From Alphaproteobacteria bacterium (GTDB lineage: Bacteria > Pseudomonadota > Alphaproteobacteria > Micavibrionales > Micavibrionaceae): a stretch of DNA of 64,000 nucleotides. The stretch spans positions 434,001-498,000 of the forward strand of contig JAJFGS010000013.1 of the NCBI GenBank assembly GCA_021775995.1, read 5' to 3'. Within the stretch, counting starts at the first letter, position 1. Each line of letters starts with the position of its first letter. A model generated the notes under the pieces. The model had not been told where the DNA came from. It ran no database searches and saw only the letters and a list, made by a program, of their open reading frames with translations. The translations under genes and the position numbers were made by a program. Shown here in pieces: positions 8,901-17,883 of this stretch.

Positions 8901-9680
8901 ATGCTTCTGCTCTGCCCAAATTGTTCTGCTCGTTACCTTGTTTCTTCCATTGCATTGGGAGAGGTGGGTAGAGGCGTGCGTTGTGCGAAGTGCGATCACG
9001 AATGGTTTGAAAAACCGGATGATGTGCCGTTCAGAGAAGAAGTTACGGAAACTGAGGGGGAGTCCTCAGATTCGGATGAAGAAGGGCAGGAAGATGTCTA
9101 TGATTTTGTAGATGTTGAAGAAGAAACAGGCACTCCTTTGGTTGATGAACCTATCCCCGAGAGTGTAAAACCACGTGATGATAAAATAAATGTTCCTGCT
9201 TTAGCTGATGATGCTTTACGAACGTCAGCTAGTCTGCAGGCGAAAGTAACAGGATATTTTTCAGCGCTTGCGATTTTTGGAATTCTTTTTGGGATGGCCG
9301 TTTTATTGAAGCAACCCATTGTTTCGCTATGGCCGCCCGCGTCGGCTATTTATAGTTTAGCAGGATTGACGGTTTCTTATAAAGGCGAAGATTTGGTCAT
9401 GGAAAGCTTAACGGCACAAATTCAAAAAGATGCAGAGGGCAAAGATTATCTAACGCTACAAGGGCGTGTGATTAATTTGACGAATAATGTTCAAGAAGTT
9501 CCTAAATTATTTGCCCGACTTCGATCTACAAATGGTGAAGACGGCAAGGGCTGGAGTATTGATTCACCACTTGAAAAGTTGGCCCCTGGAGAATCTTTTA
9601 CTTTTAAGTCTGATTATCCTGTTGTACCGCGTGGTGTGGGGTCGGTGAACTTAACTTTTGTTCCTACGGTATCACTTTAA
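8901..9680 (+). CDS. Zinc-ribbon (MJ0042-type) membrane protein
   Basis: The first 40 residues are a CxxC...CxxC zinc ribbon (LCPNCSARYLV and VRCAKCDHEWF), the MJ0042/zinc_ribbon_4 type. A very acidic stretch of about 60 residues follows, then one membrane helix (VTGYFSALAIFGILFGMAVLL) and a C-terminal DUF3426-like beta domain (TLQGRVINLTNNVQEVP, SFTFKSDYPVVPRGVGSVNL). Such proteins are usually found divergent from ftsEX in alphaproteobacteria, as here, and their role is unknown. The gene is divergent from the TPR-like gene with 86 bp between them, which must hold both promoters. Confidence 0.8.
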   Translation: MLLLCPNCSARYLVSSIALGEVGRGVRCAKCDHEWFEKPDDVPFREEVTETEGESSDSDEEGQEDVYDFVDVEEETGTPLVDEPIPESVKPRDDKINVPALADDALRTSASLQAKVTGYFSALAIFGILFGMAVLLKQPIVSLWPPASAIYSLAGLTVSYKGEDLVMESLTAQIQKDAEGKDYLTLQGRVINLTNNVQEVPKLFARLRSTNGEDGKGWSIDSPLEKLAPGESFTFKSDYPVVPRGVGSVNLTFVPTVSL

Positions 9681-9689
9681 AAAAATCAT

Positions 9690-10964
9690 TTAAGCCTTTA
9701 TAAAATCAGGGATAACTTCTTTATCTAAAATTTCTTCGACTGTTTGACGTGGGTTAATGAGATGCGCTTTGCCTTCATGAACCAGAATTTCAGGAGGAAG
9801 CCCACGTGTATTGTAGTTTGACGCCATGCAGTAGCCATAAGCTCCTGCAGATTTAATGATGGTTAAGTCCCCGCGTTTCATTTCAGTTAATTCACGATCT
9901 GTTGAAAAGGTATCGCCAGTTTCACAAATGGGTCCAACAACATCGTAAATGGTTTTTGGTGCATTACGATTTTCAACGGCTTCTATGTCATGATAGGCTT
10001 CATATAACGTAGGGCGAATTAAATCATTCATGGCGGAGTCAACAACAAGGAATTTACGTTCTGACGTTTCTTTCACGTAAGCAACTTTGGTTAATAACAC
10101 ACCAGCATTACCAACGAGATAACGCCCTGGCTCCATAATGATTTCAGTATCAAGCGGTAAGATAATGTCACGCACCCATTCGGCATAATTATCAAGGTCG
10201 AGTAATTTTTCATCTTTGTAGATGATGGGAAAGCCGCCACCAATATCAAGGCGTGTAACTTTGTGACCTTGATCACGAAGTTTGCCTACAATGGCAGGAA
10301 TCTTTTCAAATGCCGCTTTAAAAGATTCAACAGTAAAGACTTGAGAGCCAATATGCATGGACATTCCCAGCGGTTCAATATTGTTCATGTTACTAGCAAG
10401 TTGATAGGCTTTGTAAAGGCTGTCTTCACTAATACCAAACTTATCACGTTTGCGCCCTGTTGAAGTTTTGTGATGACCTCCACCAGAAACATTAGGATTT
10501 AAACGAAAAACAACAGTGGCGATTTTTCCAAGTTCTTTTGCAATCTTATTAATGTTTTCAAGTTCCGGAATTGATTCAACATTAAATTGATGAATGCCGG
10601 CTGTTAAACAAGCTGCAATTTCACTGTCCAATTTACCAACACCTGTTGAGACAATTTGGTTTGCATCAAAGCCTGCTTTTAGACCGCGTTTAAGTTCGCC
10701 TTCGGAGACGATTTCTAAAGAACTGCCAAGCGAGCGAAGGTAGCCTAAAATTGCAATATTGCTGTTTGATTTACAGGCAAAACACAACTTAGGTTGACGA
10801 TCTGCCGGTAGTGCGCGTTCCATTGCGCCTTTTAAGGCGTCATATTGGTTTTTAATAACGGATGCTGAGTATACATAAGTTGGCGTACTGTGTTCTTGGG
10901 CAATTTCTTTTAGGGAAACCCCATCTACATGGAGACAACCATTTATTTCTTCATAACCACTCAT
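9690..10964 (-). CDS. lysA: Diaminopimelate decarboxylase
   Basis: A 424-residue fold-type III PLP enzyme. The PLP lysine is K65 in CFACKSNSN. Other visible signatures are VSGGGHHKTSTGRKRDKFGI, the glycine loop RLDIGGGFPI, EPGRYLVGNAG, the partner-site cysteine in VGPICETGD and the terminal AGAYGYCMASNYN. It makes L-lysine from meso-diaminopimelate, the last step of lysine synthesis. LysC in the same window supplies the first step. The upstream tiny lipoprotein gene, 20 bp away in the same direction, is the usual alphaproteobacterial partner. Confidence 0.95.
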   Translation of the reverse strand: MSGYEEINGCLHVDGVSLKEIAQEHSTPTYVYSASVIKNQYDALKGAMERALPADRQPKLCFACKSNSNIAILGYLRSLGSSLEIVSEGELKRGLKAGFDANQIVSTGVGKLDSEIAACLTAGIHQFNVESIPELENINKIAKELGKIATVVFRLNPNVSGGGHHKTSTGRKRDKFGISEDSLYKAYQLASNMNNIEPLGMSMHIGSQVFTVESFKAAFEKIPAIVGKLRDQGHKVTRLDIGGGFPIIYKDEKLLDLDNYAEWVRDIILPLDTEIIMEPGRYLVGNAGVLLTKVAYVKETSERKFLVVDSAMNDLIRPTLYEAYHDIEAVENRNAPKTIYDVVGPICETGDTFSTDRELTEMKRGDLTIIKSAGAYGYCMASNYNTRGLPPEILVHEGKAHLINPRQTVEEILDKEVIPDFIKA

Positions 10965-10984
10965 AATAATTTCTTTTATCTAAT

Positions 10985-11125
10985 TTAATTGGATGGGTAG
11001 GTTCTAGGGAATTGATCTTTATCATTGCCCTGTGGGGCGTCGACAGATTTAGGCTTGATGCCGCAAGCCGCTAAAGGCAAACTAACAAAGATTATAACAA
11101 CAATGATTTTTAAAATGTATTTCAT
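10985..11125 (-). CDS. Small LptM-like lipoprotein
   Basis: A 46-residue open frame not obvious from length alone. It has a short basic N-terminus, a hydrophobic stretch and a perfect lipobox LPLAAC with Cys21, then GIKPK and a C-terminal FPRTYPSN. The tail and the position just upstream of lysA match the small alphaproteobacterial lipoproteins related to LptM (YifL), which in E. coli assists maturation of the LPS translocon. It is 20 bp from lysA. The gene-neighbourhood argument is strong; the LptM function is inferred. Confidence 0.75.
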   Translation of the reverse strand: MKYILKIIVVIIFVSLPLAACGIKPKSVDAPQGNDKDQFPRTYPSN

Positions 11126-11185
11126 GATATGCTATTTAAAATCACGGGCGCAGCGGATAAGCAAGGGTTTTTAAGGTTAAAATAG

Positions 11186-11797
11186 ATGAATAAACAAAAA
11201 CTTTTTAGGATCCTATCTGTTTTAGGCGCTATTTTTGCTATAATGGGGGTTATATCCTATGTTTATACGGTCAAGACTCGGGGAGAGGTTATTCAACATA
11301 GAGTTGAGATTCCCAAAGAATTTTCTAAATATTTTGATCGTATTCTAGCCAGACAAAGATATGCTGATATGGGGAGAGCAACCTTCATGTCGCCAGAAAA
11401 TAGGCGCGTCAATTGGCGTATGTTTGATGGAGACTACCTTCTTGTTAATTTTTGGGCAACTTGGTGTGCTCCTTGTGTTTTAGAATTACCTTCGTTGGGG
11501 AGGTTGAAGAAGCAGTTTGAGGGGCAGGGATTGAATGTAATTTCCATATCTATTGACGCAACGCGTAGTCATGATGATATTAAGGCGTTTCTGAGTAATA
11601 GGGGTATTGGTGAATTTGCAGCTTATTTAGATGATGTGGGTGAAGTCCAAAAAACCACCTATATGCGAGGAATCCCAACATCTTATCTGTTAGATCGAAG
11701 GGGGCGAATTCTATATATTTTTGAAGGAGACGCTGTTTGGGACTCTTCTTCTTCTTTTAGTTTCTTTAAAGAGCTTTTAAATCAGAAATCAGAGTAA
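11186..11797 (+). CDS. TlpA-like membrane-anchored thiol-disulfide oxidoreductase
   Basis: The 203-residue protein has an N-terminal membrane anchor (about residues 8-27) and a thioredoxin-like domain. The active site is WCAPC in NFWATWCAPCVLELPSL, and the cis-proline loop is GIPTSYLLDRRGRI. TlpA/ResA-like proteins act in the periplasm and reduce cytochrome c or copper-site cysteines. It is divergent from the lptM-like/lysA pair, which matches the usual alphaproteobacterial lysA-tlpA neighbourhood (argH, often nearby, is not in view). Catalytic class is clear; the partner is not known. Confidence 0.85.
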   Translation: MNKQKLFRILSVLGAIFAIMGVISYVYTVKTRGEVIQHRVEIPKEFSKYFDRILARQRYADMGRATFMSPENRRVNWRMFDGDYLLVNFWATWCAPCVLELPSLGRLKKQFEGQGLNVISISIDATRSHDDIKAFLSNRGIGEFAAYLDDVGEVQKTTYMRGIPTSYLLDRRGRILYIFEGDAVWDSSSSFSFFKELLNQKSE

Positions 11798-11839
11798 ATT
11801 TAACTATTTTTTTAACCTTTTCAAGGGCATAATAGATAC

Positions 11840-13159
11840 ATGATTACTGCACAAACACTCCATGAGGCGGAGAAACAATCTTCTTTAACACAAGACCAGC
11901 TTGATGCAATGGTTGAATTGCATACGCGTTTTCTATGTGGCCGTCTAGGTGGTCGTAGAGCCTTGCTTCAAAATATAAATATTTCGGGGCTATCTTTAGC
12001 CGGTAAAGATATGCGGCAAGTTGATTTTAGTGGCTGTTCGATGATGGATATGGACCTCATGGGAGCAAACTTTCAAGAAGCCCGACTTTATGCTTGTGAT
12101 TTAACAGGTTCTGATCTTTCAGATGTAAATTTTTTACGTGCTGACTTGCGGGGATCACGTATTGAGTTTGCAAATCTTAAAGGTGCAAATCTTGATAAAG
12201 CTGATTTGCGAGTCGGCGGTATTGTGCGTGAAGGTGAAGATTATAGTGCTGGGAAAAGCGTGAATTTTAAAGGAGCTAATTTAAGTGGCGCAAAATTAAC
12301 GGGGTCGTTAGCAGGGCAAGCAGATTTTTCTGATGCTATTATGACTGGAATTAATATCATGGGTGCAGATTTGCGTGAGGCTAACCTTGATGGAGCAGAT
12401 TTATCGGGTGCTAAAGTTGTGGGTGCCAATTTAATGGGGGCTAATTTAAAGGCTACTATTTTTACTGGCGTTGATTTAACGGGCATGACAGAAAATGACG
12501 CTGATTTTTCTGAAGCCATTACGGATGCCAATGTTGGACTATCTATTACAGATACGGATAAACCGCTAGCCAGTATGATTGATACACATCGTACATGGGT
12601 TGAAACCTCTGGTGAAGAAGGGGAGCAACTTGATTTGAGTGGTCTTGATATGCGTCCTTTGGAAACTTTAAAAATGGAAAAACTTACGGCGATTAAGGCG
12701 GTGGCCACACGTTTCTTTGGGATGAATCTTTATAAAATTGAAATGCAAAGTGCCAATTTGGATGATGCTGACTTTAGACGGTGTGATATGGAAGAGGCAG
12801 ACTTACGTGGTTCAACATTTCGTGGAGCAAGGCTTAATCACGCCAATTTAAAAAATGCGAATTTTGTTCCATTGATGTTTGGTAATTCCTTGGCGGCAAA
12901 AAGATTTAGTCCATCTAATTTTGAAGGTGCATCACTTTCCTATGCAGATTTTACAGGGTGTGAAATGAAATCAGCTAATTTTAAGAATGCAGATTTAACT
13001 TTTACTAATTTCACCAATGCTGACTTGCGCGATGCCGATTTTACTGGCGCCAAAATTGATAATGTTATTTTTGAAGGTGCTACCATGGACGACGTTATTA
13101 TGAAGCCAGAACGTGTTTTCAAGATGAATATCAGTGAAGATGAAGAAGTAAGCGAATAA
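11840..13159 (+). CDS. Pentapeptide-repeat protein
   Basis: The 439-residue protein consists largely of A(D/N)LXX repeats in two blocks, roughly residues 50-235 and 285-430 (for example ADLRGSRIEFANLKGANLDK and ANFKNADLTFTNFTNADL). A repeat-poor segment with ETSGEEGEQLDLSGLDMRP separates them. The fold should be a right-handed quadrilateral beta helix. No signal peptide is seen. The family includes gyrase-protecting proteins (Qnr/MfpA), but most members have no known role and nothing here points to gyrase. A weak CATAAT lies 7 bp before the ATG and no Shine-Dalgarno is visible. It is convergent with the Flp pilin gene. Confidence 0.85.
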   Translation: MITAQTLHEAEKQSSLTQDQLDAMVELHTRFLCGRLGGRRALLQNINISGLSLAGKDMRQVDFSGCSMMDMDLMGANFQEARLYACDLTGSDLSDVNFLRADLRGSRIEFANLKGANLDKADLRVGGIVREGEDYSAGKSVNFKGANLSGAKLTGSLAGQADFSDAIMTGINIMGADLREANLDGADLSGAKVVGANLMGANLKATIFTGVDLTGMTENDADFSEAITDANVGLSITDTDKPLASMIDTHRTWVETSGEEGEQLDLSGLDMRPLETLKMEKLTAIKAVATRFFGMNLYKIEMQSANLDDADFRRCDMEEADLRGSTFRGARLNHANLKNANFVPLMFGNSLAAKRFSPSNFEGASLSYADFTGCEMKSANFKNADLTFTNFTNADLRDADFTGAKIDNVIFEGATMDDVIMKPERVFKMNISEDEEVSE

Positions 13160-13176
13160 ACTTTTTTATTAAGCTT

Positions 13177-13362
13177 CTAAGTGCCTATACCAAGCGCACC
13201 ATCAAGATAACCTGAAAAAGTTTCCATCATAACGTCAAGATTATCACCGAAGACAAAGGCAAAGGCTATGACAGATAGGCTAACGCCTGCCAGAACCAAA
13301 CCATATTCTATGCTCGTTGCTCCATTTGTATCTGTAAGTAACTGATAAAGCTTATTTTTCAT
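13177..13362 (-). CDS. Flp/Fap-type pilin component
   Basis: A 61-residue class IVb pilin. DTNGATSIEYGLVLAGVSLSVIA shows the G-A-T-x-I-E-Y-G processing and assembly signature, with the +5 glutamate followed by a hydrophobic helix. Such pilins are cleaved by a prepilin peptidase (TadV/CpaA) and assembled by the Tad machinery into adhesive Flp pili. No Tad genes are in this window, so the pilin stands alone. It runs convergently to the pentapeptide gene, and the 96 bp upstream must hold its promoter. Assignment is secure from the signature. Confidence 0.9.
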   Translation of the reverse strand: MKNKLYQLLTDTNGATSIEYGLVLAGVSLSVIAFAFVFGDNLDVMMETFSGYLDGALGIGT

Positions 13363-13458
13363 TTGTTTATCCCCCTGTACTATATAATATCATTATTGGG
13401 GAGTGGCCTGTCAAATTTAAGGGGGGTTGCCTGAAAAATACTTAGATTCCAAGGTGAT

Positions 13459-14388
13459 TTATAACTTTTCAGTCAGTTCAGGCACAATATCAAATAAATC
13501 ACCCACAAGACCGTAATCTGCGACACCGAAGATAGGGGCTTCTTCATCTTTGTTGATGGCTACGATGTATTTTGAATCTTTCATGCCAGCCAAATGTTGA
13601 ATAGCACCTGATATACCGACAGCGATATAAAGCTCAGGTGCTACGACTTTACCAGTCTGGCCGACTTGGTAATCATTCGGCACATAACCTGCGTCAACAG
13701 CGGCACGAGAGGCACCAACGGCGGCGCCTAATTTATCGGCAAGCGCATCAATAAGGGCAAAGTTTTCGCCAGAGCCAACACCACGTCCGCCAGAAACAAC
13801 AATTTTGGCGGAGGTTAGCTCTGGGCGATCAGATTTTGACAGTTCTTGTTTTACAAAGTTTGATAGGCTTGAATCACCATTAGAGGCAACGTCTTCAATG
13901 GGAGACGTTCCGCCCTCGGATTTTGTTGGATCGAAGGCTGTCCCACGCACCGTAATAACTTTTTTAGCGTCAGATGATTTTACGGTAGCGATGGCATTGC
14001 CCGCATAGAATGGGCGGTCAAATGTATCAGCGTCATGGATGGCGGAGATGTCAGAAATTTGTTGTGTATCCAGTAGGGCGGCAACACGTGGCATGACATT
14101 TTTACCAAAGGTTGTGGCAGGGGCAAGGATATGAGAATAACTATCCGCTAAACCAACAATGATAGGTGTAAGATTTTCGGCCAGGCGGTGTGATAGTTCC
14201 GGTGCGTCGGATTTTAGAACTTTGGTTATACCATGAATTTTGCTGGCCTCATCGGCGGCGGCTGAGCAATCAGTGCCAGCGATAAGAATATGGACATCGG
14301 CATCGATTTGGCGTGCGGCGGTCACAACATTAAGCGTGACAGGTTTAATGGATTGATGATCATGTTCTGCAAGAATAAGTATAGACAT
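13459..14388 (-). CDS. etfA: Electron transfer flavoprotein alpha subunit
   Basis: The 309-residue protein has the N-terminal ETF fold ([20 protein letters not shown]) and the C-terminal FAD domain, with [60 protein letters not shown] and [20 protein letters not shown]. With EtfB it accepts electrons from acyl-CoA and other dehydrogenases and passes them to ETF-ubiquinone oxidoreductase. It follows etfB by 97 bp; that gap is filled by a palindromic repeat element, so the spacing has been expanded. Confidence 0.95.
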   Translation of the reverse strand: MSILILAEHDHQSIKPVTLNVVTAARQIDADVHILIAGTDCSAAADEASKIHGITKVLKSDAPELSHRLAENLTPIIVGLADSYSHILAPATTFGKNVMPRVAALLDTQQISDISAIHDADTFDRPFYAGNAIATVKSSDAKKVITVRGTAFDPTKSEGGTSPIEDVASNGDSSLSNFVKQELSKSDRPELTSAKIVVSGGRGVGSGENFALIDALADKLGAAVGASRAAVDAGYVPNDYQVGQTGKVVAPELYIAVGISGAIQHLAGMKDSKYIVAINKDEEAPIFGVADYGLVGDLFDIVPELTEKL

Positions 14389-14407
14389 TTATTTTTCTCC
14401 TGTTTTG

Positions 14408-14472
14408 GCATCCTGAATTTAATTCAGGATCCACCATTATTTATTACTAGATCCTGACTTTTGTCAGGATGC
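14408..14472. repeat. Two-hairpin palindromic repeat between etfB and etfA
   Basis: Hairpin 1 is CATCCTGAAT/ATTCAGGATC and hairpin 2 is GATCCTGAC/GTCAGGATG, joined by an AT-rich linker. The outer ends are CATCC/GGATG and the inner ends GGATCC/GATCC, so the whole element is itself an inverted repeat. There is no U-tract, so it is not a normal terminator. It shares this architecture with the elements at 19862, 45904, 50689 and 52922. Confidence 0.75.
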
Positions 14473-14485
14473 TTATGAGGCAAAA

Positions 14486-15250
14486 TTAAATAACTTTTGC
14501 CTCATTGCGCAGTTTATCAATCAGTTCGTCAACATCGGCAACTTTGCCACCACCAACACGTTTAGGAGGCTCGGTTACTTTTACAACAGAAAGGCGAGGG
14601 GTATAATCAATGTTTAAATCTTCAGGTTTCATAACATCAAGCGGCTTTTTCTTTGCTTTCATGATATTAGGAAGAGAGGCGTAACGCGGCTCGTTCAATC
14701 TTAAATCCGTTGTAATAACCGCAGGAAGATTAATTTCAATCGTTTCTAAGCCCCCATCAATTTCGCGGGTAACGGTTGCCTTGCCATCGTTTAGCTCAAC
14801 TTTGGAGGCGAAAGTTCCTTGTGGCCAGTTAAGAAGGGCTGCCAACATTTGTCCGGTTTGATTGCTATCGTCATCAATTGATTGTTTACCCATGATGACA
14901 AAATCTGGTTTTTCTTTTTCAACGAGGGCTTTTAATGTTTTAGCAACGGCAAGAGGTTCAACACCACCAATATCTGTGGGGGCATCTGTTTCAACCAAGA
15001 TGCCACGATCAGCACCAATTGCCATAGCGGTGCGTAAAGTTTCTTGTGCTTTGTCAGGGCCAATGGTTACGGCAATGATTTCAGTCACTGTACCAGCTTC
15101 TTTTAATTTTGTGGCCTCCTCGATGGCAATTTCATCAAAAGGATTCATCGACATTTTAACATTATTGAGCTCAATACCGCTATTGTCGGCCTTGACGCGA
15201 ATTTTGACGTTGAAATCAACGGCACGCTTAACGGGAACCAGAACTTTCAT
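14486..15250 (-). CDS. etfB: Electron transfer flavoprotein beta subunit
   Basis: A 254-residue EtfB. It opens with [19 protein letters not shown] and shows [42 protein letters not shown], the signature [20 protein letters not shown] and [20 protein letters not shown]. It binds AMP and forms a heterodimer with EtfA downstream. The twin-helix small protein gene lies 21 bp upstream in the same orientation, a common alphaproteobacterial order, so the operon probably begins before 15472. Confidence 0.95.
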   Translation of the reverse strand: MKVLVPVKRAVDFNVKIRVKADNSGIELNNVKMSMNPFDEIAIEEATKLKEAGTVTEIIAVTIGPDKAQETLRTAMAIGADRGILVETDAPTDIGGVEPLAVAKTLKALVEKEKPDFVIMGKQSIDDDSNQTGQMLAALLNWPQGTFASKVELNDGKATVTREIDGGLETIEINLPAVITTDLRLNEPRYASLPNIMKAKKKPLDVMKPEDLNIDYTPRLSVVKVTEPPKRVGGGKVADVDELIDKLRNEAKVI

Positions 15251-15271
15251 ATTAGATGAGACCTTTTGAAA

Positions 15272-15472
15272 TTAATCCGAATTTTGTGTTAATACAGCAA
15301 GAACAAACAAGCCTAACGCTACACCTTGTAATGTAACGCGTAGGCGCATGAGTTTATTGCCGTATTTTTTGTTGAATTCACCACCTTTAATCATGCTGAA
15401 GAGCCCGACGGCCAAGGAGCCTAGAACGAGTAGCATGGCAATAATCATTAGAATAAAAAAGAATCGTGACAT
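15272..15472 (-). CDS. Twin transmembrane helix small protein (HIG1-like)
   Basis: A 66-residue protein with two membrane helices (FFFILMIIAMLLVLGSLAVG and LRVTLQGVALGLFVLAVLT) joined by a basic loop GGEFNKKYGNKLMRLR. This is the pattern of the HIG1-domain-like twin-helix proteins that sit upstream of etfB in alphaproteobacteria. Related proteins associate with respiratory complexes in mitochondria; the bacterial role is not established. It is 21 bp from etfB. Confidence 0.75.
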   Translation of the reverse strand: MSRFFFILMIIAMLLVLGSLAVGLFSMIKGGEFNKKYGNKLMRLRVTLQGVALGLFVLAVLTQNSD

Positions 15473-15523
15473 GTAGATAATAATAGCGATTTCAAAGAAT
15501 TGTGACTAGAGTGAAATAAATGC

Positions 15524-15551
15524 TTGACTTTATCTTGCTTTATGGTAAATA
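15524..15551 (+). promoter_or_regulatory. Candidate sigma70 promoter for the 85-residue protein gene
   Basis: TTGACT (15524-15529), 16-bp spacer, TAAATA (15546-15551). Thirty bp further on is a strong Shine-Dalgarno (GAGGGA) before the ATG at 15582. Confidence 0.5.
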
Positions 15552-15581
15552 AGAGAAATATAATAATTTGAGGGAATAGAA

Positions 15582-15839
15582 ATGAAGCTTAATAAAAGAA
15601 TATCAATGTCTAAAGATCACTCTTTTGAAAGAGCTGTTGTTGTTGAAAACAACAATAATTCTTATTCCGTTGTGAAAGCTGACCTTTTTTTGAAAGAAAT
15701 GTCCTATGCGCAGAAAAAGCAAATGCCAGTTGCTTTGAGATCATTTTTAGAGGAAAAAGCTAAAGAAGGTAAGTCTTTAAATGCAAAAGAGCTAGAAAGT
15801 GCTTGTGTTGCTCCTCTGCGTCACTTCGGGGCTATCTAA
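15582..15839 (+). CDS. Hypothetical 85-residue protein
   Basis: A short cytoplasmic protein with no signal peptide or membrane segment. It has an Asn-rich patch (VENNNNSYSVV) followed by a helical, charged region (FLKEMSYAQKKQMPVALRSF). I do not recognise a family. The coding call rests on a good ribosome binding site (GAGGGA, 11 bp before the ATG) and a plausible promoter just upstream. Its end overlaps the convergent ubiG gene by 4 bp. Confidence 0.6.
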   Translation: MKLNKRISMSKDHSFERAVVVENNNNSYSVVKADLFLKEMSYAQKKQMPVALRSFLEEKAKEGKSLNAKELESACVAPLRHFGAI

Positions 15840-16555
15840 ACCCGAACAGTCATAAAGTAATTCACATCGACACGATTTTTATTGAGTGAGAATGATTTTG
15901 TGAAGGGATTATAAATCATACCGCATAAATCATGTGCAGATGCTCCGTTATCACGGAGCATTTTTGATAGTTCCGACGGTTTCACAAATTTCTTCCAGCT
16001 ATGTGTACCTTGCGGTACCCACCGTAATATTTGTTCGGCCGCGATAATGCCGAGGGCATAAGATTTAGGGGTACGGTTTAGCGTTGAAAAAATAATCAAA
16101 CCATTTGGTTTGCACAAATCAATTACGCTTTTTACAAAGAGTTCAGGGTTATCGACATGTTCAATAATTTCTAGAGCGAGTACGACGTCAAATTTTTGTT
16201 TTATATTTTCAGAGGAATTCGCTTCATAATCAATTTGAAGGCTAGATTGTTTAGCGTGTGCGGTTGCAACTTGGATAGCATTCGCATCTGCATCAATGCC
16301 TGTAACATTTCCGCCAAGACGTGCCATAGGTTCACAAACTAAGCCTCCACCGCAGCCAACATCTATAATATCTAATCCTTTATAGGGAAGGAGGGTATTG
16401 TCATCGATTTTAAAATGTTCGCATATTTGAGTCTTAAAATAGCTTAAACGAGTAGGGTTTAAGAGGTGGAGAGGCTTAAAGGGACCAGATTCATCCCACC
16501 AATGGTCAGAATCTTTAGAAAAGTTTTGAATTTCTTGTGTGTTCACTGTATTCAT
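15836..16555 (-). CDS. ubiG: Ubiquinone biosynthesis O-methyltransferase
   Basis: The 239-residue enzyme begins with the UbiG signature WWDESGPFKPLHLLNPTRL. The SAM motif is DIIDVGCGGGLVCEPMARLG, followed by VTGIDADANAI and LALEIIEHVDNPELFV. The C-terminal segment FVKPSELSKMLRDNG also fits. UbiG performs both O-methylations in ubiquinone synthesis. Presence of ubiG and etfAB is consistent with aerobic respiration. It is divergent from lysC, leaving only 43 bp for both promoters. Confidence 0.93.
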   Translation of the reverse strand: MNTVNTQEIQNFSKDSDHWWDESGPFKPLHLLNPTRLSYFKTQICEHFKIDDNTLLPYKGLDIIDVGCGGGLVCEPMARLGGNVTGIDADANAIQVATAHAKQSSLQIDYEANSSENIKQKFDVVLALEIIEHVDNPELFVKSVIDLCKPNGLIIFSTLNRTPKSYALGIIAAEQILRWVPQGTHSWKKFVKPSELSKMLRDNGASAHDLCGMIYNPFTKSFSLNKNRVDVNYFMTVRV

Positions 16556-16598
16556 AACGACACATTAATTAAGTTGCACAAGAGGTGCAAGAGAACTT

Positions 16599-17840
16599 AT
16601 GGCACGTATAGTTTTAAAATTTGGAGGAACTTCCGTAGCGGATATGGGGCGGATAGAGCGCGCAGCAGGAAAAATTGCACGTGAAGTGGCGCTTGGCCAT
16701 GAAGTAGCAGTTGTTGTTTCTGCTATGTCAGGCGTTACAAATCAATTGGCTGATCATTGTAATGCAATCACGCCTATTTATGATGCCCGTGAATATGACA
16801 CTGTGGTTTCTAGTGGAGAGCAGGTAACAGCGGGACTTATGGCGATAGCTATTCAAAAGCTGGGTATTGAAGCGCGAAGCTGGCTGGGGTGGCAAGTGCC
16901 TATCTTATGCAGTGAAGTTCATGGTAAGGCGCGTATTGAAGATATTGATAGTTCTAAAATGCTTCGGCATTTAGGGCGTGATCAGGTGGCTGTGCTGGCT
17001 GGTTTCCAAGGTATTACAGAAAGAAATAGAATTGCAACATTAGGACGTGGTGGGTCTGATACCACGGCGGTGGCTTTGGCGGCGGCACTTGAAGCAGATC
17101 GTTGTGATATCTATACGGATGTGGATGGGGTTTATACGACAGACCCACGTATTGTAAAACGTGCTAAAAAAATTAAAAAAATATCCTATGAGGAAATGTT
17201 AGAACTGGCTTCATTGGGTGCAAAAGTTCTGCAAACACGCTCTGTCGAGATGGCTTATAAACGAGATGTTCCTATTCAGGTATTATCTAGTTTTGATGAT
17301 GCCATTGGTAGTGATTTAGTAGGAACATTAGTTACAAGAGAGGAAGATATCATGGAAAAACAAGTTGTGAACGGGGTGGCTTACGATAAAAACGAGGCTA
17401 AAATTACTTTAATTAATGTGCCCGATATTCCAGGAGTAGCGGCAGAGGTTTTTGGCCCACTGACGGATTGTGACATCAATGTTGATATGATTGTTCAAAA
17501 TGTTTCCAGTGATGGCAAGGTCACAAATATTACCTTTACCGTGCCTAAGGAAGATTTAGATCGTGCAACTGAATGCATTAAAAATATTGATAAATTAAAA
17601 GGCGCGGATGTTCGATCCGATAAAGATATTGTTAAAATCTCTGTGGTTGGTATTGGTATGATATCGCATGCTGGGGTAGCAAAAGTAATGTTCCAGACTT
17701 TGGCAGATAAGGGCATTAATATTCAGGTTATTGCGACATCTGAAATTAAGATTAGTGTTATTATTGATAAAGAGTATCTTGAGCTGGCTGTTCGCGCTCT
17801 CCATACGGCCTATGGATTGGATGCCGAAAGTGCGGCTTAA
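16599..17840 (+). CDS. lysC: Aspartate kinase
   Basis: A 413-residue monofunctional aspartokinase. The kinase signature VLKFGGTSVADMGRIERAA lies at residues 4-22, with SSGEQVTAGLMAIAI, LGRGGSDTTAVALAAAL and DVDGVYTTDPRIV following. The C-terminal half has two ACT domains (ITLINVPDIPGVAAEVFGPL and ISVVGIGMISHAGVAKVMFQ) for feedback control. It phosphorylates aspartate at the head of the lysine, threonine, methionine and diaminopimelate pathways. RodZ-like and ispG genes follow on the same strand. Upstream is GAGGTGCAAGAG, a reasonable ribosome binding site. Confidence 0.95.
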   Translation: MARIVLKFGGTSVADMGRIERAAGKIAREVALGHEVAVVVSAMSGVTNQLADHCNAITPIYDAREYDTVVSSGEQVTAGLMAIAIQKLGIEARSWLGWQVPILCSEVHGKARIEDIDSSKMLRHLGRDQVAVLAGFQGITERNRIATLGRGGSDTTAVALAAALEADRCDIYTDVDGVYTTDPRIVKRAKKIKKISYEEMLELASLGAKVLQTRSVEMAYKRDVPIQVLSSFDDAIGSDLVGTLVTREEDIMEKQVVNGVAYDKNEAKITLINVPDIPGVAAEVFGPLTDCDINVDMIVQNVSSDGKVTNITFTVPKEDLDRATECIKNIDKLKGADVRSDKDIVKISVVGIGMISHAGVAKVMFQTLADKGINIQVIATSEIKISVIIDKEYLELAVRALHTAYGLDAESAA

Positions 17841-17883
17841 AGAAAATCTTTAAGAAAACCATGTTTTGCGTTATGTTTGCCAC

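Noticed and set aside
12241-12708. A 155-codon minus-strand frame inside the pentapeptide-repeat gene
   Set aside because: It is a mirror of the repetitive A(D/N)LXX coding on the plus strand; the plus-strand gene is clearly real.
11990-13100. Short repeated DNA resembling a tandem or CRISPR-like array
   Set aside because: The periodicity is the 15-bp period of pentapeptide repeats in a coding sequence; no CRISPR with regular repeats and spacers occurs in the window.
14408-14472. The hairpins between etfB and etfA as an attenuator or terminator
   Set aside because: There is no U-run after either stem and the same plan recurs in unrelated places, including inside dusA, so a repeat element explains it better.
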